The notes beneath the pieces are model-generated. The model was not told the DNA's origin, did not search any database, and saw only the letters and a list, made by a program, of their open reading frames with translations. A stretch of 44,130 bases of DNA from DATEEG01 sp035525055 (GTDB taxonomy: Bacteria; Actinomycetota; Acidimicrobiia; Spongiisociales; ZC4RG35), in NCBI GenBank assembly GCA_035525055.1, contig DATLEZ010000170.1:1-44130 (forward strand), in the 5' to 3' direction. This document shows positions 14,964-23,238 of the stretch, one piece after another. Position numbers and translations under genes: made by a program. The first letter of the stretch is position 1, and each line of letters opens with the position of its first letter.

Positions 14964-17579
14964 ATGAGCACCGCCCGCTCCGAGCTCCCGACCGCGGCGA
15001 CAGCGACCCGGCTGGATGACGTCGAGAAAAGCCTGGGAGCCGATCGGAGCAATGGGCTCGACTCCGACGATGCCCTCCGGAGGTTGGAGAGCGGGCGCAA
15101 CGAGCTTCCAACTCCCCCCAGCCGGCCATGGTGGAAACGAGTGCTGCATCAACTGCGGGAACCGATGTCGATGCTCCTCATGGCTGCGGCCCTGATTAGC
15201 GCCGGCCCGCTGGGGGAACCCGTAGATGCATTGGCGATCGCGGTGATCGTCATCCTCAACGTGGCCGTGGCAGTGGTTCAAGAGGAGAAAGCAGCAACAG
15301 CGTTGGAGGCTCTGCGATCGGCCGCGGCGCCAACCGCCTCCGTCGTACGCGACGGTCGATCGATCGTCATCCCCGCCCCGGAGGTTGTACCCGGGGATCT
15401 CGTCCTCTTGGCCGCCGGCGATCTGGTCGCCGCCGACCTATGGCTGGTCGACATATGGTCCCTCGAGGCCAACGAGTCGCTTCTCACCGGAGAGTCGCTG
15501 CCGGTCACGAAGCGATACCTGCCCGAAGCAGACATGACATTGCCGCTAGCCGACCGTACCTGGATGGTCTATGCCGGGACCCAGGTCACCGCCGGATCCG
15601 GACGGGGCATCGTGCTTGCCACTGGCCCATCAACTGAAGTCGGCAAAGTGGCCGGTCACCTCAGCACGAAGCCGACAGTCACGCCCCTCCAAAAGCAACT
15701 GGGCAAGCTGTCTGCCCGCCTCGGACAGGCCGCGGTCGCCATCGCAGTTGCGGTGTTCTTCCTGATCATCTTCCGTTTTGGGGCCGGCCCGGGTGCCGTT
15801 GAAGAGGCGTTCCTGGCTGCAGTGGCGCTGGCGGTGGCCGCAGTCCCGGAAGGGCTCCCGGCGGTCGTCACCTTGAGCCTGGCTCTGGGCGTCAAGCGCA
15901 TGGCCCGTGTCGGGGCGATCGTCCGAAATCTCCCTGCCGTGGAAACCCTGGGCTCGACAACGGTCCTGCTCACCGACAAAACCGGAACCTTGACCCAGAA
16001 TCGGATGAGGTTCGAATCCGTGATCCCGTTCGGCCGTACCCCGGTGGCACCCGATCAGATGTCGGGGCCCATCGGGGAGGCTGTGTTCCGGGTTGTAGCG
16101 CTTTGCAGCGACGCCGCCGTCGATCCCCCCTTGGGGGATCCGATCGAAATCGCTCTTCTTGGGGCGTTTCCGCCGACCGAGGTTCATCACATTCGCGCCA
16201 ATCACCCGCGGATCGGGAGCCGACCATTCGATTCGACGCGCAAGTTGATGAGCACCCTTCACGAGTTCCCGCCGGGCTTTCAGTTGCTTACCAAGGGAGC
16301 GCCCGAGCAGGTCTTGGCCCGGTCCAACCAGATATTGACGGAGGACGGAAACCTGTCGCAGTTGACCGACAAGGGGCGTGCAGCCGTGCTGGCCGAGGTC
16401 GAGAGCCTCGCTGCAGCGGGTGGCCGGATCCTGGCCCTGGCATTCCGACCATTGGAACAGGATCCCGGAGAACTCGAGGACTTCGAGAAGGACCTTGTCC
16501 TCGTCGGCCTGACGGTGCTGCTCGATCCTCTTCGCCCTGAGGCAGCCGAAACCGTGAAGAAGGTCATGGAAGCCGGCGTGCATCTGGTGATGGTCACCGG
16601 AGACCATGCCGGAACGGCCTCCTCGGTAGCACGGGCCGCCGGCCTCAGTCATCAGGACAGCGAAGTGGTGACCGGGAGCGAGCTTCGAGCCAACGGGCTG
16701 CCTTCCGATCTGGCTTCGTTTCGCGTCTTCGCCCGGGTGGATCCGGAACAGAAGCTGGAACTCGTTGAGGCTTTTCAAGCGGCGGGTCATGTTGTCGCAG
16801 TGACCGGGGACGGCGTCAACGACGCCCCGGCTCTCCGCAAGGCCGACATCGGGGTGGCAATGGGCCTGGGCGGTAGCCAGGTCGCCCGGGAGGCAGCGGA
16901 TCTCGTCATCACCGACGATGACCTCAACCTGGTGACCAGGGCCGTTAGGGAAGGCCGGGCCATTTTCGAGAACATTCGCAAAGTGGTCGACTACCTGGTC
17001 GCCGGGAACATCTCTGAGGTCACCGTCGTCCTGGTAGGTCTGGCTGCTTTCCCCGGCCTGGGGATACCGCTGTTCCCGCTACAACTGCTTTGGATCAACC
17101 TGCTCACCGATGGGCTCCCGGCCCTGGCCCTCGGCTTCGATCACCCACGCCGGGAGCTGGCATTTCGACCGGCCGGGCTCAAGACCTCCCAACTCTTGGC
17201 GGGCCGGAGATTGTCGATGCTGGCCGCTCGGGGAGTGCTCCTGGCGTGTGGCGCGATCGGGGCCCTCGCAATCGCCCGATCGTCCGGTGGCAGCTGGGAA
17301 GAGGCGAGGACCGTCATGTTCATGGCCCTGGTGGTCTCCCACCTTCTCTATGCGTTTGTGGTTCGGATGCCCCTGGACGGCAATTTCTTCAACCCGCGCC
17401 TCATCGTTGCGATCGGTGCGGGGCTTCTCTTTCAAGCCGGCACCGTCCTGGAACCGTTTAGGGATCTCATCAACGTCGTGCCTATCGCCGGCGGTCAATG
17501 GTTGCTGGCAATGGGAGCCGGTGTCATCCCCGTGGTGGTGCTTTGGGCAGTGGAAACTCTCCGGTCTCGGCGGTCATGA
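14964..17579 (+). CDS. P-type (P2A-like) cation-transporting ATPase
   Basis: An 871-residue pump with all P-type ATPase signatures: actuator loop LTGES (174-178), phosphorylation motif DKTGTLT with Asp338, nucleotide-binding KGAPE (444-448), MVTGDH (543-548) and hinge TGDGVNDAP (614-622). TM4 has PEGLP (295-299) and TM6 NLLTDGLPALALG, the pattern of calcium/manganese-type (SERCA, PMR1) and CtpF-like pumps rather than heavy-metal pumps, which would have CPC. About ten membrane segments are present and no metal-binding N-terminal domain is seen. In Mycobacterium tuberculosis the related ctpF belongs to the DosR regulon; here two box-like palindromes lie upstream. A universal stress protein gene follows at 60 bp and is probably cotranscribed. 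Confidence 0.93.
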   Translation: MSTARSELPTAATATRLDDVEKSLGADRSNGLDSDDALRRLESGRNELPTPPSRPWWKRVLHQLREPMSMLLMAAALISAGPLGEPVDALAIAVIVILNVAVAVVQEEKAATALEALRSAAAPTASVVRDGRSIVIPAPEVVPGDLVLLAAGDLVAADLWLVDIWSLEANESLLTGESLPVTKRYLPEADMTLPLADRTWMVYAGTQVTAGSGRGIVLATGPSTEVGKVAGHLSTKPTVTPLQKQLGKLSARLGQAAVAIAVAVFFLIIFRFGAGPGAVEEAFLAAVALAVAAVPEGLPAVVTLSLALGVKRMARVGAIVRNLPAVETLGSTTVLLTDKTGTLTQNRMRFESVIPFGRTPVAPDQMSGPIGEAVFRVVALCSDAAVDPPLGDPIEIALLGAFPPTEVHHIRANHPRIGSRPFDSTRKLMSTLHEFPPGFQLLTKGAPEQVLARSNQILTEDGNLSQLTDKGRAAVLAEVESLAAAGGRILALAFRPLEQDPGELEDFEKDLVLVGLTVLLDPLRPEAAETVKKVMEAGVHLVMVTGDHAGTASSVARAAGLSHQDSEVVTGSELRANGLPSDLASFRVFARVDPEQKLELVEAFQAAGHVVAVTGDGVNDAPALRKADIGVAMGLGGSQVAREAADLVITDDDLNLVTRAVREGRAIFENIRKVVDYLVAGNISEVTVVLVGLAAFPGLGIPLFPLQLLWINLLTDGLPALALGFDHPRRELAFRPAGLKTSQLLAGRRLSMLAARGVLLACGAIGALAIARSSGGSWEEARTVMFMALVVSHLLYAFVVRMPLDGNFFNPRLIVAIGAGLLFQAGTVLEPFRDLINVVPIAGGQWLLAMGAGVIPVVVLWAVETLRSRRS

Positions 17580-17638
17580 AGTACAAGTTCGTCAGCATGT
17601 TCGGCGGCCGCGGCCGCCGGTGATTGAAAGGAGTCATG

Positions 17639-18082
17639 ATGGAAATCGTCGTTGGCGTGGATGGTTCGCCCGTGGCGGTGCCGGTGCTGCAAGCGGCGGT
17701 GGCCGAGGCCAGGCTCCGGCGAGCCAAGCTTCACGTTGTCCATGTCGTTTACGTTCCGGCCACCTGGGTCGACGGAATGACGTTTATGCCCGGCAACATC
17801 ATCGACAGTGCCTACGAGGCAGCGGAGGCGGTCAAGAAGTCGGTCTGGGAGCGGGTGGCCGCAGCCCTCGAGGGAACCGACGTCGAGTGGGTCCAGGTCG
17901 ACCGAAGCGGCTACCCACCCGATGAGGTGGTCGACTATGCCACGAGCGTCGAAGCAGACCTGATCGTTGTCGGAAGTCGCGGCTTCGGTGACCTTAAGTC
18001 ACTGTTGTTGGGATCGACCAGTCACCGGGTTTCCCATCTGTCCCCCTGTGATGTGCTCATCGTCAAGACCAAAGCGAGTTGA
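17639..18082 (+). CDS. Universal stress protein, single domain
   Basis: A 147-residue UspA-fold protein. It starts MEIVVGVDGSPVAVPVLQAA, the strand and Asp/Gly turn of the family, and ends with the ATP-binding pattern G-2x-G-9x-G-S/T seen as VGSRGFGDLKSLLLGSTSHRV, then SPCDVLIVK. So it should bind ATP. AAAGGAG at 17627-17633 fits the ATG at 17639 (spacing 5) better than the ATG immediately before it. It lies 60 bp downstream of the ATPase gene in the same direction. It is one of four universal stress proteins in this window, a density typical of DosR-type regulons. Confidence 0.93.
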   Translation: MEIVVGVDGSPVAVPVLQAAVAEARLRRAKLHVVHVVYVPATWVDGMTFMPGNIIDSAYEAAEAVKKSVWERVAAALEGTDVEWVQVDRSGYPPDEVVDYATSVEADLIVVGSRGFGDLKSLLLGSTSHRVSHLSPCDVLIVKTKAS

Positions 18083-18094
18083 CGTCATAAACAA

Positions 18095-18129
18095 GAGCTG
18101 ATTCGGTCTATTGGCGGGACCTTCTCCCC
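18095..18129. promoter_or_regulatory. Tandem DosR-like boxes 370 bp before the flavodoxin gene
   Basis: GAGCT-GATT-CGGTC (18095-18108, weak) and GGGAC-CTTC-TCCCC (18116-18129, good), centres 21 bp apart. Unlike the other boxes these are far from the nearest recognised start codon (18500); by the usual spacing they would serve a start near 18190. Confidence 0.45.
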
Positions 18130-18499
18130 TGTCGGGGTGGGGCGCTGTTTGCGATGGTGGGTGCAGTTTCGCAACGAGGTAACCACCGATGGTTGAAGCA
18201 CCAGCCGGCTCGGGTCCGACACGCTCTGGCCAACCCGATTCTGGCGCGGGAGATCGACACCTGGACAGCAGAACTCCGCGCCAAAACGGGCGGGATCGAG
18301 GCCTGCGCCCGGGGCGATCATTGGATTCGGCGGTGGCCCTTGTCCAGGGCGCGGCGCTCCGACCTCGGTCGAGGTGTGGAGTGTCGATGGGGCCAGCCAC
18401 ACCTCCGGCCTGGCAACGGCCCCGACCGAGTGGGAACCCGCGTGATCGGCTTCTTGGATCAGGCGATTGGCAACTGATGTTCGAGAAAGGAACAGAACC
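18130..18499 (+). other. Unexplained transcribed leader, small RNA or unrecognised small gene
   Basis: About 370 bases without a recognisable gene between DosR-like boxes and the flavodoxin ATG. It contains one copy of a dispersed palindrome (18237-18288) and another stem, GAGGTGTGG (18371-18379) with CCACACCTC (18397-18405). One open frame, ATG 18189 to TGA 18503, begins 60 bp after the second box with GAGGT upstream and ends in an ATGA overlap with the flavodoxin start, an architecture expected for a coupled gene. However its 104-residue product is Arg/Gly/Pro-rich, has no recognisable fold, and its third-position GC (about 58%) is no higher than the surroundings. I therefore list the region, not the frame. 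Confidence 0.35.
18237..18288. repeat. Dispersed palindromic element, copy B
   Basis: Arms TTCTGGCGCGG (from 18239) and CCGCGCCAAAAC (to 18287) bracket a core with GATCGACACCTGGACAGCAG. The reverse complement of the element at 38605-38654 matches it at most positions, core included, so the two are homologous copies in opposite orientation. A third relative is at 19029-19081. Confidence 0.65.
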
Positions 18500-19006
18500 A
18501 TGAAGGTCCTAGTGAGCGCAGCTTCGAAGCACGGAGCCACAGCCGGAATCGCCGACGCTATCGGCTCAACCCTCATGACCCGGGGGTTCGAGGTGATGGT
18601 CAAGGAGCCCGGCCATGTGGAAGAGGTCCACACCTTCGATGCAATCGTCGTCGGGAGCGCCGTCTACGCCGGACATTGGATGAAGACGGCGACCGAACTC
18701 ATCGAGCGATTCGCCGAGAGGTTCCCCGGCAAGCCTGTTTGGCTCTTCTCCAGTGGCCCCCTTGGCGACCCGCCCAAGCCCACAGAAGACCCGGTGGATG
18801 TCGCCGAGGTCATGAAGCTGACCGGAGCCCGCGGGCATCGTGTGTTTGCCGGAAAACTCGACAAGGCGATGCTGAGTTTTCCCGAACGCGCCATCGTCGG
18901 GGCTCTGCGGGCTCCCTACGGTGACTTCCGCGACTGGGATGAGATTCGGAGCTGGGCCGAAGAGATCGCCGATTCCCTTGTGGACGCGGCGGCACCCCGG
19001 TCGTAG
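18500..19006 (+). CDS. Flavodoxin-domain protein (HemG-like)
   Basis: A 168-residue single-domain flavodoxin-fold protein. The FMN phosphate loop is SAASKHGATAGIA (about 6-18), an atypical form found in the protoporphyrinogen-oxidase HemG-like and flavodoxin-domain group rather than the TxTGNT of classical flavodoxins. FDAIVVGSAVYAGHWMK and VWLFSSGPLGD are the isoalloxazine-binding loops of this group. The ATG at 18500 has AAAGGAA ten bases upstream. It lies between the ATPase-usp pair and alcohol dehydrogenase in the same direction, with a palindromic element directly after its stop. It is probably an electron carrier or menaquinone-linked oxidoreductase; it could exchange electrons with the pyruvate:ferredoxin oxidoreductase, but that is inference. 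Confidence 0.85.
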   Translation: MKVLVSAASKHGATAGIADAIGSTLMTRGFEVMVKEPGHVEEVHTFDAIVVGSAVYAGHWMKTATELIERFAERFPGKPVWLFSSGPLGDPPKPTEDPVDVAEVMKLTGARGHRVFAGKLDKAMLSFPERAIVGALRAPYGDFRDWDEIRSWAEEIADSLVDAAAPRS

Positions 19007-19028
19007 CCAGCCCGAAACGGAACCCCCC

Positions 19029-19081
19029 CGTTTTGGCACGACAACTTGGGGCTATGGCACGGTTCTGTCGCGCCAGAACGG
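19029..19081. repeat. Dispersed palindromic element, copy C (long hairpin)
   Basis: CCGTTTTGGCACGACA at the left pairs with TGTCGCGCCAGAACGG at the right over 16 positions, two of them mismatched or wobble. The outer arms (GTTYTGGCGCG) are shared with copies at 18237 and 38605 but the core differs. It lies 23 bp after the flavodoxin stop, and a DosR-like box follows at 19101, so it may end flavodoxin transcription. Confidence 0.6.
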
Positions 19082-19100
19082 GGAAATTCCTCGTCGCACA

Positions 19101-19114
19101 GGGCCATTCGGCCC
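19101..19114. promoter_or_regulatory. DosR-like box before the alcohol dehydrogenase gene
   Basis: GGGCC-ATTC-GGCCC, flanked A and T so that AGGGCC and GGCCCT are perfect inverted halves. It ends 62 bp before the ATG. A weak partner (GGGGAAATTCC) is centred about 21 bp upstream. Confidence 0.55.
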
Positions 19115-19176
19115 TGCCCACTCTGAACAGTCCCCCCTCATACTGAATTGATACCCCCCAACCAGAGGAGAGACTG

Positions 19177-20223
19177 ATGAAGGCGATCGTTTACCACGGC
19201 CCCGGGAACAAGGCGTGGGAAGAGGTGGCCAAGCCCACCATCAAGGACGACACGGATGCGATCGTCCGGGTGGATGCGACCACGATCTGCGGTACCGACC
19301 TCCACATTCTCAAGGGCGACGTGCCGGCTGTCACCGATGGCCGGATCCTCGGACACGAGGCCGTCGGCACCGTTGAGACGGTTGGGGCCGGCGTCAAGAC
19401 CGTCAAGCCGGGTGACAGAGTCCTGGTTTCGTGCATCACGTCTTGCGGTTCGTGCCGCTACTGCCGCGAGGCCAGCTATGGACAATGCATCGGCGGGGGC
19501 GGCTGGATCCTGGGCCACAAGATCGATGGCACCCAGGCTGAATTCGTTCGGGTTCCATTCGCCGACACTTCCACTTACAAGGTCCCGTCGACCGTAAGCA
19601 GCGAAGACGTCTTGATGCTGGCCGACATCCTGCCGACCGGATATGAGGTCGGAGTTCTCAACGGGCGGGTCAAGCCCGGTGACGTCGTGGCCGTGGTCGG
19701 GGCAGGCCCGATCGGTCTCGCCGCAATTCTCGGCGCCCGCCTCTACAGCCCCGCTCACATCGTCGCTATCGACCTGGCCGATTCTCGCCTCGATGCAGCC
19801 AAACGCTTCGGTGCCGACATTGCCATCAACAACTCGACCGAAGACCCGATGGTTCGCATTCTGGAGTTGACCGAGGGCCTTGGCGCGGATGTCGCAATCG
19901 AAGCGGTCGGGGTGCCCGACACCTTTGAGCTGGCAGCCCGTGTCATCCGTCCCGGTGGGTATGTCGCCAACGTGGGCGTCCACGGCAAGCCGGTGACGCT
20001 GCACCTCGAAGACCTGTGGATCCGCAATGTCACGATCACGACGGGTCTGGTCGACACCTATTCGACCCCGACACTGCTTCGGCTGATCGAGAACCACCAG
20101 ATCAACGCCAGCCTGTTCGCAACCCACCACTTCGAACTGGACGACTTCATGAAGGCGTACGACGTCTTCGCCCGGGCGGCCGACACCGGGGCGCTGAAGG
20201 TGGTCGTCACCCGAAAGGAATAA
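19177..20223 (+). CDS. Zinc-dependent alcohol dehydrogenase
   Basis: A 348-residue medium-chain dehydrogenase. Catalytic-zinc ligands are Cys38 (TTICGTDLH), His60 and Glu61 (GHE). The structural-zinc cysteines C90, C93, C96 and C104 (SCGSCRYCREASYGQC) are all present. The NAD(P) fold has VVAVVGAGPIGLAA. LETEGLGADVAIEAVG-like text in the middle (GLGADVAIEAVG) and the overall pattern are those of the class that includes bacterial secondary alcohol and mycothiol- or formaldehyde-linked dehydrogenases; the exact substrate is not clear. A ribosome binding site (AGAGGAGAGA) precedes the ATG. A DosR-like box lies 62 bp upstream and a near-perfect palindrome (20252-20281) follows the stop. In a fermentative setting it could reoxidise NADH with aldehydes. 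Confidence 0.92.
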   Translation: MKAIVYHGPGNKAWEEVAKPTIKDDTDAIVRVDATTICGTDLHILKGDVPAVTDGRILGHEAVGTVETVGAGVKTVKPGDRVLVSCITSCGSCRYCREASYGQCIGGGGWILGHKIDGTQAEFVRVPFADTSTYKVPSTVSSEDVLMLADILPTGYEVGVLNGRVKPGDVVAVVGAGPIGLAAILGARLYSPAHIVAIDLADSRLDAAKRFGADIAINNSTEDPMVRILELTEGLGADVAIEAVGVPDTFELAARVIRPGGYVANVGVHGKPVTLHLEDLWIRNVTITTGLVDTYSTPTLLRLIENHQINASLFATHHFELDDFMKAYDVFARAADTGALKVVVTRKE

Positions 20224-20251
20224 CACCCACCCGACCCACGGCCCGGATGCT

Positions 20252-20281
20252 CTCTGCACAGTCGCATGCGACTGCGCAGAG
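20252..20281. terminator. Palindromic hairpin after the alcohol dehydrogenase gene
   Basis: CTCTGCACAGTCGCA is followed directly by its near-perfect reverse complement TGCGACTGCGCAGAG (one mismatch), 29 bp after the stop. It is a probable terminator, although no T-tract follows. Confidence 0.5.
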
Positions 20282-20316
20282 ACGCGTCAGGGGATGTGCG
20301 GTCATCGGGGGGCATC

Positions 20317-20352
20317 GGGTCGTTCGTCCCAAGGAACAGGGGCGAACGCCCC
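20317..20352. promoter_or_regulatory. Tandem DosR-like boxes before a universal stress protein gene
   Basis: GGGTC-GTTC-GTCCC (20317-20330, followed by AAG) and GGGGC-GAAC-GCCCC (20339-20352, followed by TAG), centres exactly 22 bp apart. The second ends 55 bp before the ATG at 20408. This is the cleanest tandem pair in the window. Confidence 0.65.
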
Positions 20353-20407
20353 TAGATTCGCCCGGTTCGGGACAAGCAAGCTGTGGCTACCCGATCAAGG
20401 ATTTGGA

Positions 20408-21232
20408 ATGCCTGGTTCACTAGCCGCCCCCACCCCCTATCCCCATGTGATCGTGGCGACTGACGGTTCCGCCCTGGCCGGCACAGCCCTGATCGGAGGG
20501 TCCCTCCTCGCGGCCCGGACATCCGCCGAGCTGCATGTTTTCCACGCCTCGTCGGATCCTCGCAGTGAGCGATTGGCAGTATCCCAGGCTGCTGAACTGC
20601 TACGGGGCCGCCCATACAAAATGGAGGTCAAAGACTTGGTCACCGGGCTTGGATCCCCCTCGACCATGATTGCCGAATACACAAACCAACTGGGCGATGA
20701 GTCAATCGTCGCAATCGGCACCCATGGGAGGGGCGGGATCGGCGTTTCGGTTCTGGGTTCGACCGCCGTTGAGCTGCTAGCTCGCCGCAATCAAACGACT
20801 CTGGCCTACGGGCCGGGAGCGCGACCTCCTCTCGACATCGAGCGGGTCGTCGTCTGCGTCGACGGTTCTCAATTCTCGGAGGCGAGTGTGCCGGAGGGCG
20901 CGCGGTGGGCCGCCGCCCTCGACGTTCCAATCTGGGTGATTCAGGTCGTCCCTGCATACGTCTCTTCCTACGTGAGAACGTTCGAGAGCTCCTACGTGCG
21001 CAACGTCGCCAGGACCCTAGAGGGCCTTCCGAAAGGAGTTCAGTGGGACGTGCTCCACTCGACTTCCCCGGCGCGGTCGATTCTCGACCTCTACGGAAAC
21101 GACGGCGCAACGATGCTGATCATGGCAACGCACGGCTTGATAGGGCTGCGGCGGGTTCTCGTCGGCAGTATCTCGTCAGACGTGGTCAAGGACGCCTGGG
21201 GGCCGGTCGTGATGGTCCGGCCAGCCGACTGA
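20408..21232 (+). CDS. Tandem universal stress protein (two Usp domains)
   Basis: A 274-residue protein with two UspA folds. Domain 1 runs from VIVATDGSALAG to the ATP-binding segment IGTHGRGGIGVSVLGSTAVEL; domain 2 from VVVCVDGSQFSEAS to MATHGLIGLRRVLVGSISSDVV, then GPVVMVRP. Both keep the G-2x-G-9x-G-S/T nucleotide pattern. The two-domain form is that of mycobacterial DosR-regulon proteins such as Rv2623. The ATG at 20408 is used because the frame further upstream crosses the regulatory boxes. A related tandem protein is encoded on the other strand at 29796-30644. Confidence 0.92.
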   Translation: MPGSLAAPTPYPHVIVATDGSALAGTALIGGSLLAARTSAELHVFHASSDPRSERLAVSQAAELLRGRPYKMEVKDLVTGLGSPSTMIAEYTNQLGDESIVAIGTHGRGGIGVSVLGSTAVELLARRNQTTLAYGPGARPPLDIERVVVCVDGSQFSEASVPEGARWAAALDVPIWVIQVVPAYVSSYVRTFESSYVRNVARTLEGLPKGVQWDVLHSTSPARSILDLYGNDGATMLIMATHGLIGLRRVLVGSISSDVVKDAWGPVVMVRPAD

Positions 21233-21317
21233 GGATCCTGTGCCCGAATATCTCCTGTGGTCGCTGGAGCATCATCACCGGAGGATCGTCACGTCCGAGG
21301 GGAAGAAGGGTGACCCT

Positions 21318-22226
21318 TCAAGAAGTCTTGGATGATCCGGGCCGGAGGTAGACGAACCAATAGACGAGCCCGACGAGGACACCTCCACCCACGATATTGC
21401 CCAGGGTGGCTGCGGTGATGTTGGTGAGTAGCCCGGCGCCGTCGAGGCTGGCGAGGCGATCGGAGGGGAGGTTCGCGACTTTGACCACGGCGGCCTGATT
21501 GGATAGCAGCAGGCCCATCGGGATGAAGTACATGTTGGCGATGCTGTGCTCGAATCCAGCCGCTACGAAGGCCGATATGGGGAACATGATCGCCAGGACC
21601 TTGTCAGTCAAGCTGCGGCCAGCCGTGGCCAGCCACACGGCCAAACAGACGAGTGCGTTGGCGAGGATTCCCCGCACGAATGCAACGCCAAATGAAAGGC
21701 CGGCTTTCGAGGCAGCGATCGAAAGAGCCGTTGCGCCCATCGAGTGGTCGGCCACGACCCACCAGTCGGACAAGTACACAAGCATCACCACCGAGACGGC
21801 GCCGATGGCGTTGCCGACATAGACGATGGCCCAGTTTCTGAGCAGCCTGGACAAGGTGATCTTCCGGCTCACCCAGCTCATCACAATCAGGTTGTTGCCG
21901 GTGAACAGCTCGGCTCCGGCTACCACAACCAGGATCAACCCGAGAGAGAATGCCGCTCCCGCCAGCAACCGGGTCGGTCCGTCACCGAGGCTCGAGCGCG
22001 TGCTGACCACCGTGGAGAACACTGCGCCCAGAGCGATGAACGCTCCGGCAACTACACCCAGGACCAACGTCGTGGGGCCCGTGGCGCCGGCCTTGGTAAC
22101 CCCACGGGTCTGGACGAGGCGCGCTATCTCGCCGGGTGAAAAACTGTCAACACCCGCCATCGGATGGCGGGATGACTCACCGCCCCGGGCATCTCCGGAA
22201 CGCGGGCCTGGTTCGTTGTTAGCCAT
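21318..22226 (-). CDS. Formate/nitrite transporter (FNT) family channel
   Basis: A 302-residue membrane protein with six to seven helices and FNT signatures: VVAGAELFTGNNLIVMSW, GNAIGAVSVVML, GILANALVCLAVWLATAG and GFEHSIANMYFIPMG, the last carrying the central-pore His. The N-terminal 50 residues are polar. AGAGGA lies just before the ATG at 22226, five bases after the stop of the dihydroorotate-dehydrogenase-like gene, so it is the third gene of an operon with pyruvate:ferredoxin oxidoreductase. That placement suggests it passes a small monocarboxylate made from or feeding pyruvate (formate, acetate or lactate) rather than nitrite, but the sequence alone cannot tell. No nitrite reductase or pyruvate-formate lyase is nearby. 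Confidence 0.9.
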   Translation of the reverse strand: MANNEPGPRSGDARGGESSRHPMAGVDSFSPGEIARLVQTRGVTKAGATGPTTLVLGVVAGAFIALGAVFSTVVSTRSSLGDGPTRLLAGAAFSLGLILVVVAGAELFTGNNLIVMSWVSRKITLSRLLRNWAIVYVGNAIGAVSVVMLVYLSDWWVVADHSMGATALSIAASKAGLSFGVAFVRGILANALVCLAVWLATAGRSLTDKVLAIMFPISAFVAAGFEHSIANMYFIPMGLLLSNQAAVVKVANLPSDRLASLDGAGLLTNITAATLGNIVGGGVLVGLVYWFVYLRPGSSKTS

Positions 22227-22230
22227 TCCT

Positions 22231-23238
22231 CTACCAATCGGGGGAATACGAAACGAGCGTTCGCATGTAGTTGGCGCGCTCATACGTGGCAGGGTCGGCG
22301 ACGGACTTCTGGCTCAGGGATCCCTTGGCCTGCGCGAGCGATTCATACTCATGTTCCACCAACCAGGACCGAAGGCCATCGATGGTCACTCGGAGCAGCT
22401 CGGGACCATGACGAAGCAGAGCTGAAGCCATCATGACGACGTCCGCTCCCGCCAGTATCAGCTTGGTGGCCTCCTCCGGTCCATCGACCCCGGTGGTCGC
22501 CGCCAGGGAACAATCGACCCGCCCGTGCAGGATCGCTACCCATCTCAACACGAGGCGGAGCTCGGCCGACGTGGACAGGACCAGGTTGGGGACAACCTCC
22601 ATGCGGTCGAGGTCGATGTCTGGTTGGTAGAAACGATTGAAGAGCACCAAGCCATCGGCCCCGGCCGACACGAAGCGCTGGGCCATGTGGGCCATGGATG
22701 AAAAGAAGGGGCCAACCTTGACCGCCACCGGCACGTCGACGACTCGACGGACCGACTCGACCAATCCGAGATAGCGGCTCTCGATCTCATTGCCGGAAAC
22801 CGCGGGGTCGGCGGCCACCTGATAGATGTTCAACTCCAGGGCGTCGATCCCTTCGTCGGCCAGAACCCGGCCGTAAAGCGTCCAACCACCCCTGGTGGTC
22901 CCGTTGAGACTTGCTATGACGGGGATCGAAAGCTCCGCTTTGGCGGCGCGGATCAATTCCAGGTAGCTGTCGGGCCCGGTGTTGTAGTCGTTCATCTCCG
23001 GGAAGTAGCCATCGGTAGCTTCGGCGAAAGAACCGCTCGCCCATTCAGTGCCGTGGTAGATCGCCATCGCCTCGTGCTCGACCTGCTCTTCGAACAAGGA
23101 AGGGAGCACTACCGCCGCCGCTCCGGCCTCGGCCAGGCGCAGGAGATGGTCCACGTCGGCCGTGAGCGGTGAGGCGGACGGGACCAAGGGATGGGCGAGG
23201 CTCAAGCCCAGGTAGTCGGTACGGAGATCCACGGTCAT
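22231..23238 (-). CDS. Dihydroorotate dehydrogenase-like flavoprotein linked to PFOR
   Basis: A 335-residue TIM-barrel protein resembling class I dihydroorotate dehydrogenase: LRTDYLGLSLAHPLVPSASPLTAD at the start, PVIASLNGTT, ALELNIYQVAA, VPVAVKVGPFFSSM, and the phosphate-binding C-terminal part LAATTGVDGPEEATKLILAGADVVMMASAL. It is not likely to be the pyrimidine enzyme: it is translationally coupled to pyruvate:ferredoxin oxidoreductase (ATGA overlap at 23235-23238), and this pairing is common in anaerobic and cyanobacterial genomes, where its role remains unproven. The usual base cysteine or serine loop of PyrD is not evident. It probably binds FMN and may exchange electrons with the oxidoreductase. 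Confidence 0.87.
   Translation of the reverse strand: MTVDLRTDYLGLSLAHPLVPSASPLTADVDHLLRLAEAGAAAVVLPSLFEEQVEHEAMAIYHGTEWASGSFAEATDGYFPEMNDYNTGPDSYLELIRAAKAELSIPVIASLNGTTRGGWTLYGRVLADEGIDALELNIYQVAADPAVSGNEIESRYLGLVESVRRVVDVPVAVKVGPFFSSMAHMAQRFVSAGADGLVLFNRFYQPDIDLDRMEVVPNLVLSTSAELRLVLRWVAILHGRVDCSLAATTGVDGPEEATKLILAGADVVMMASALLRHGPELLRVTIDGLRSWLVEHEYESLAQAKGSLSQKSVADPATYERANYMRTLVSYSPDW

Noticed and set aside
15630..16790. Minus-strand frame of 386 codons
   Set aside because: Antisense to the core of the P-type ATPase, including its phosphorylation site region.
19138..20259. Minus-strand frame of 373 codons
   Set aside because: Exact antisense shadow of the alcohol dehydrogenase; Asp/Val/Gly-rich composition mirrors the sense codons.
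22231..23238. Annotation as biosynthetic dihydroorotate dehydrogenase (PyrD)
   Set aside because: The gene is coupled to pyruvate:ferredoxin oxidoreductase and not to other pyrimidine genes, and the PyrD base-loop residue is not evident.
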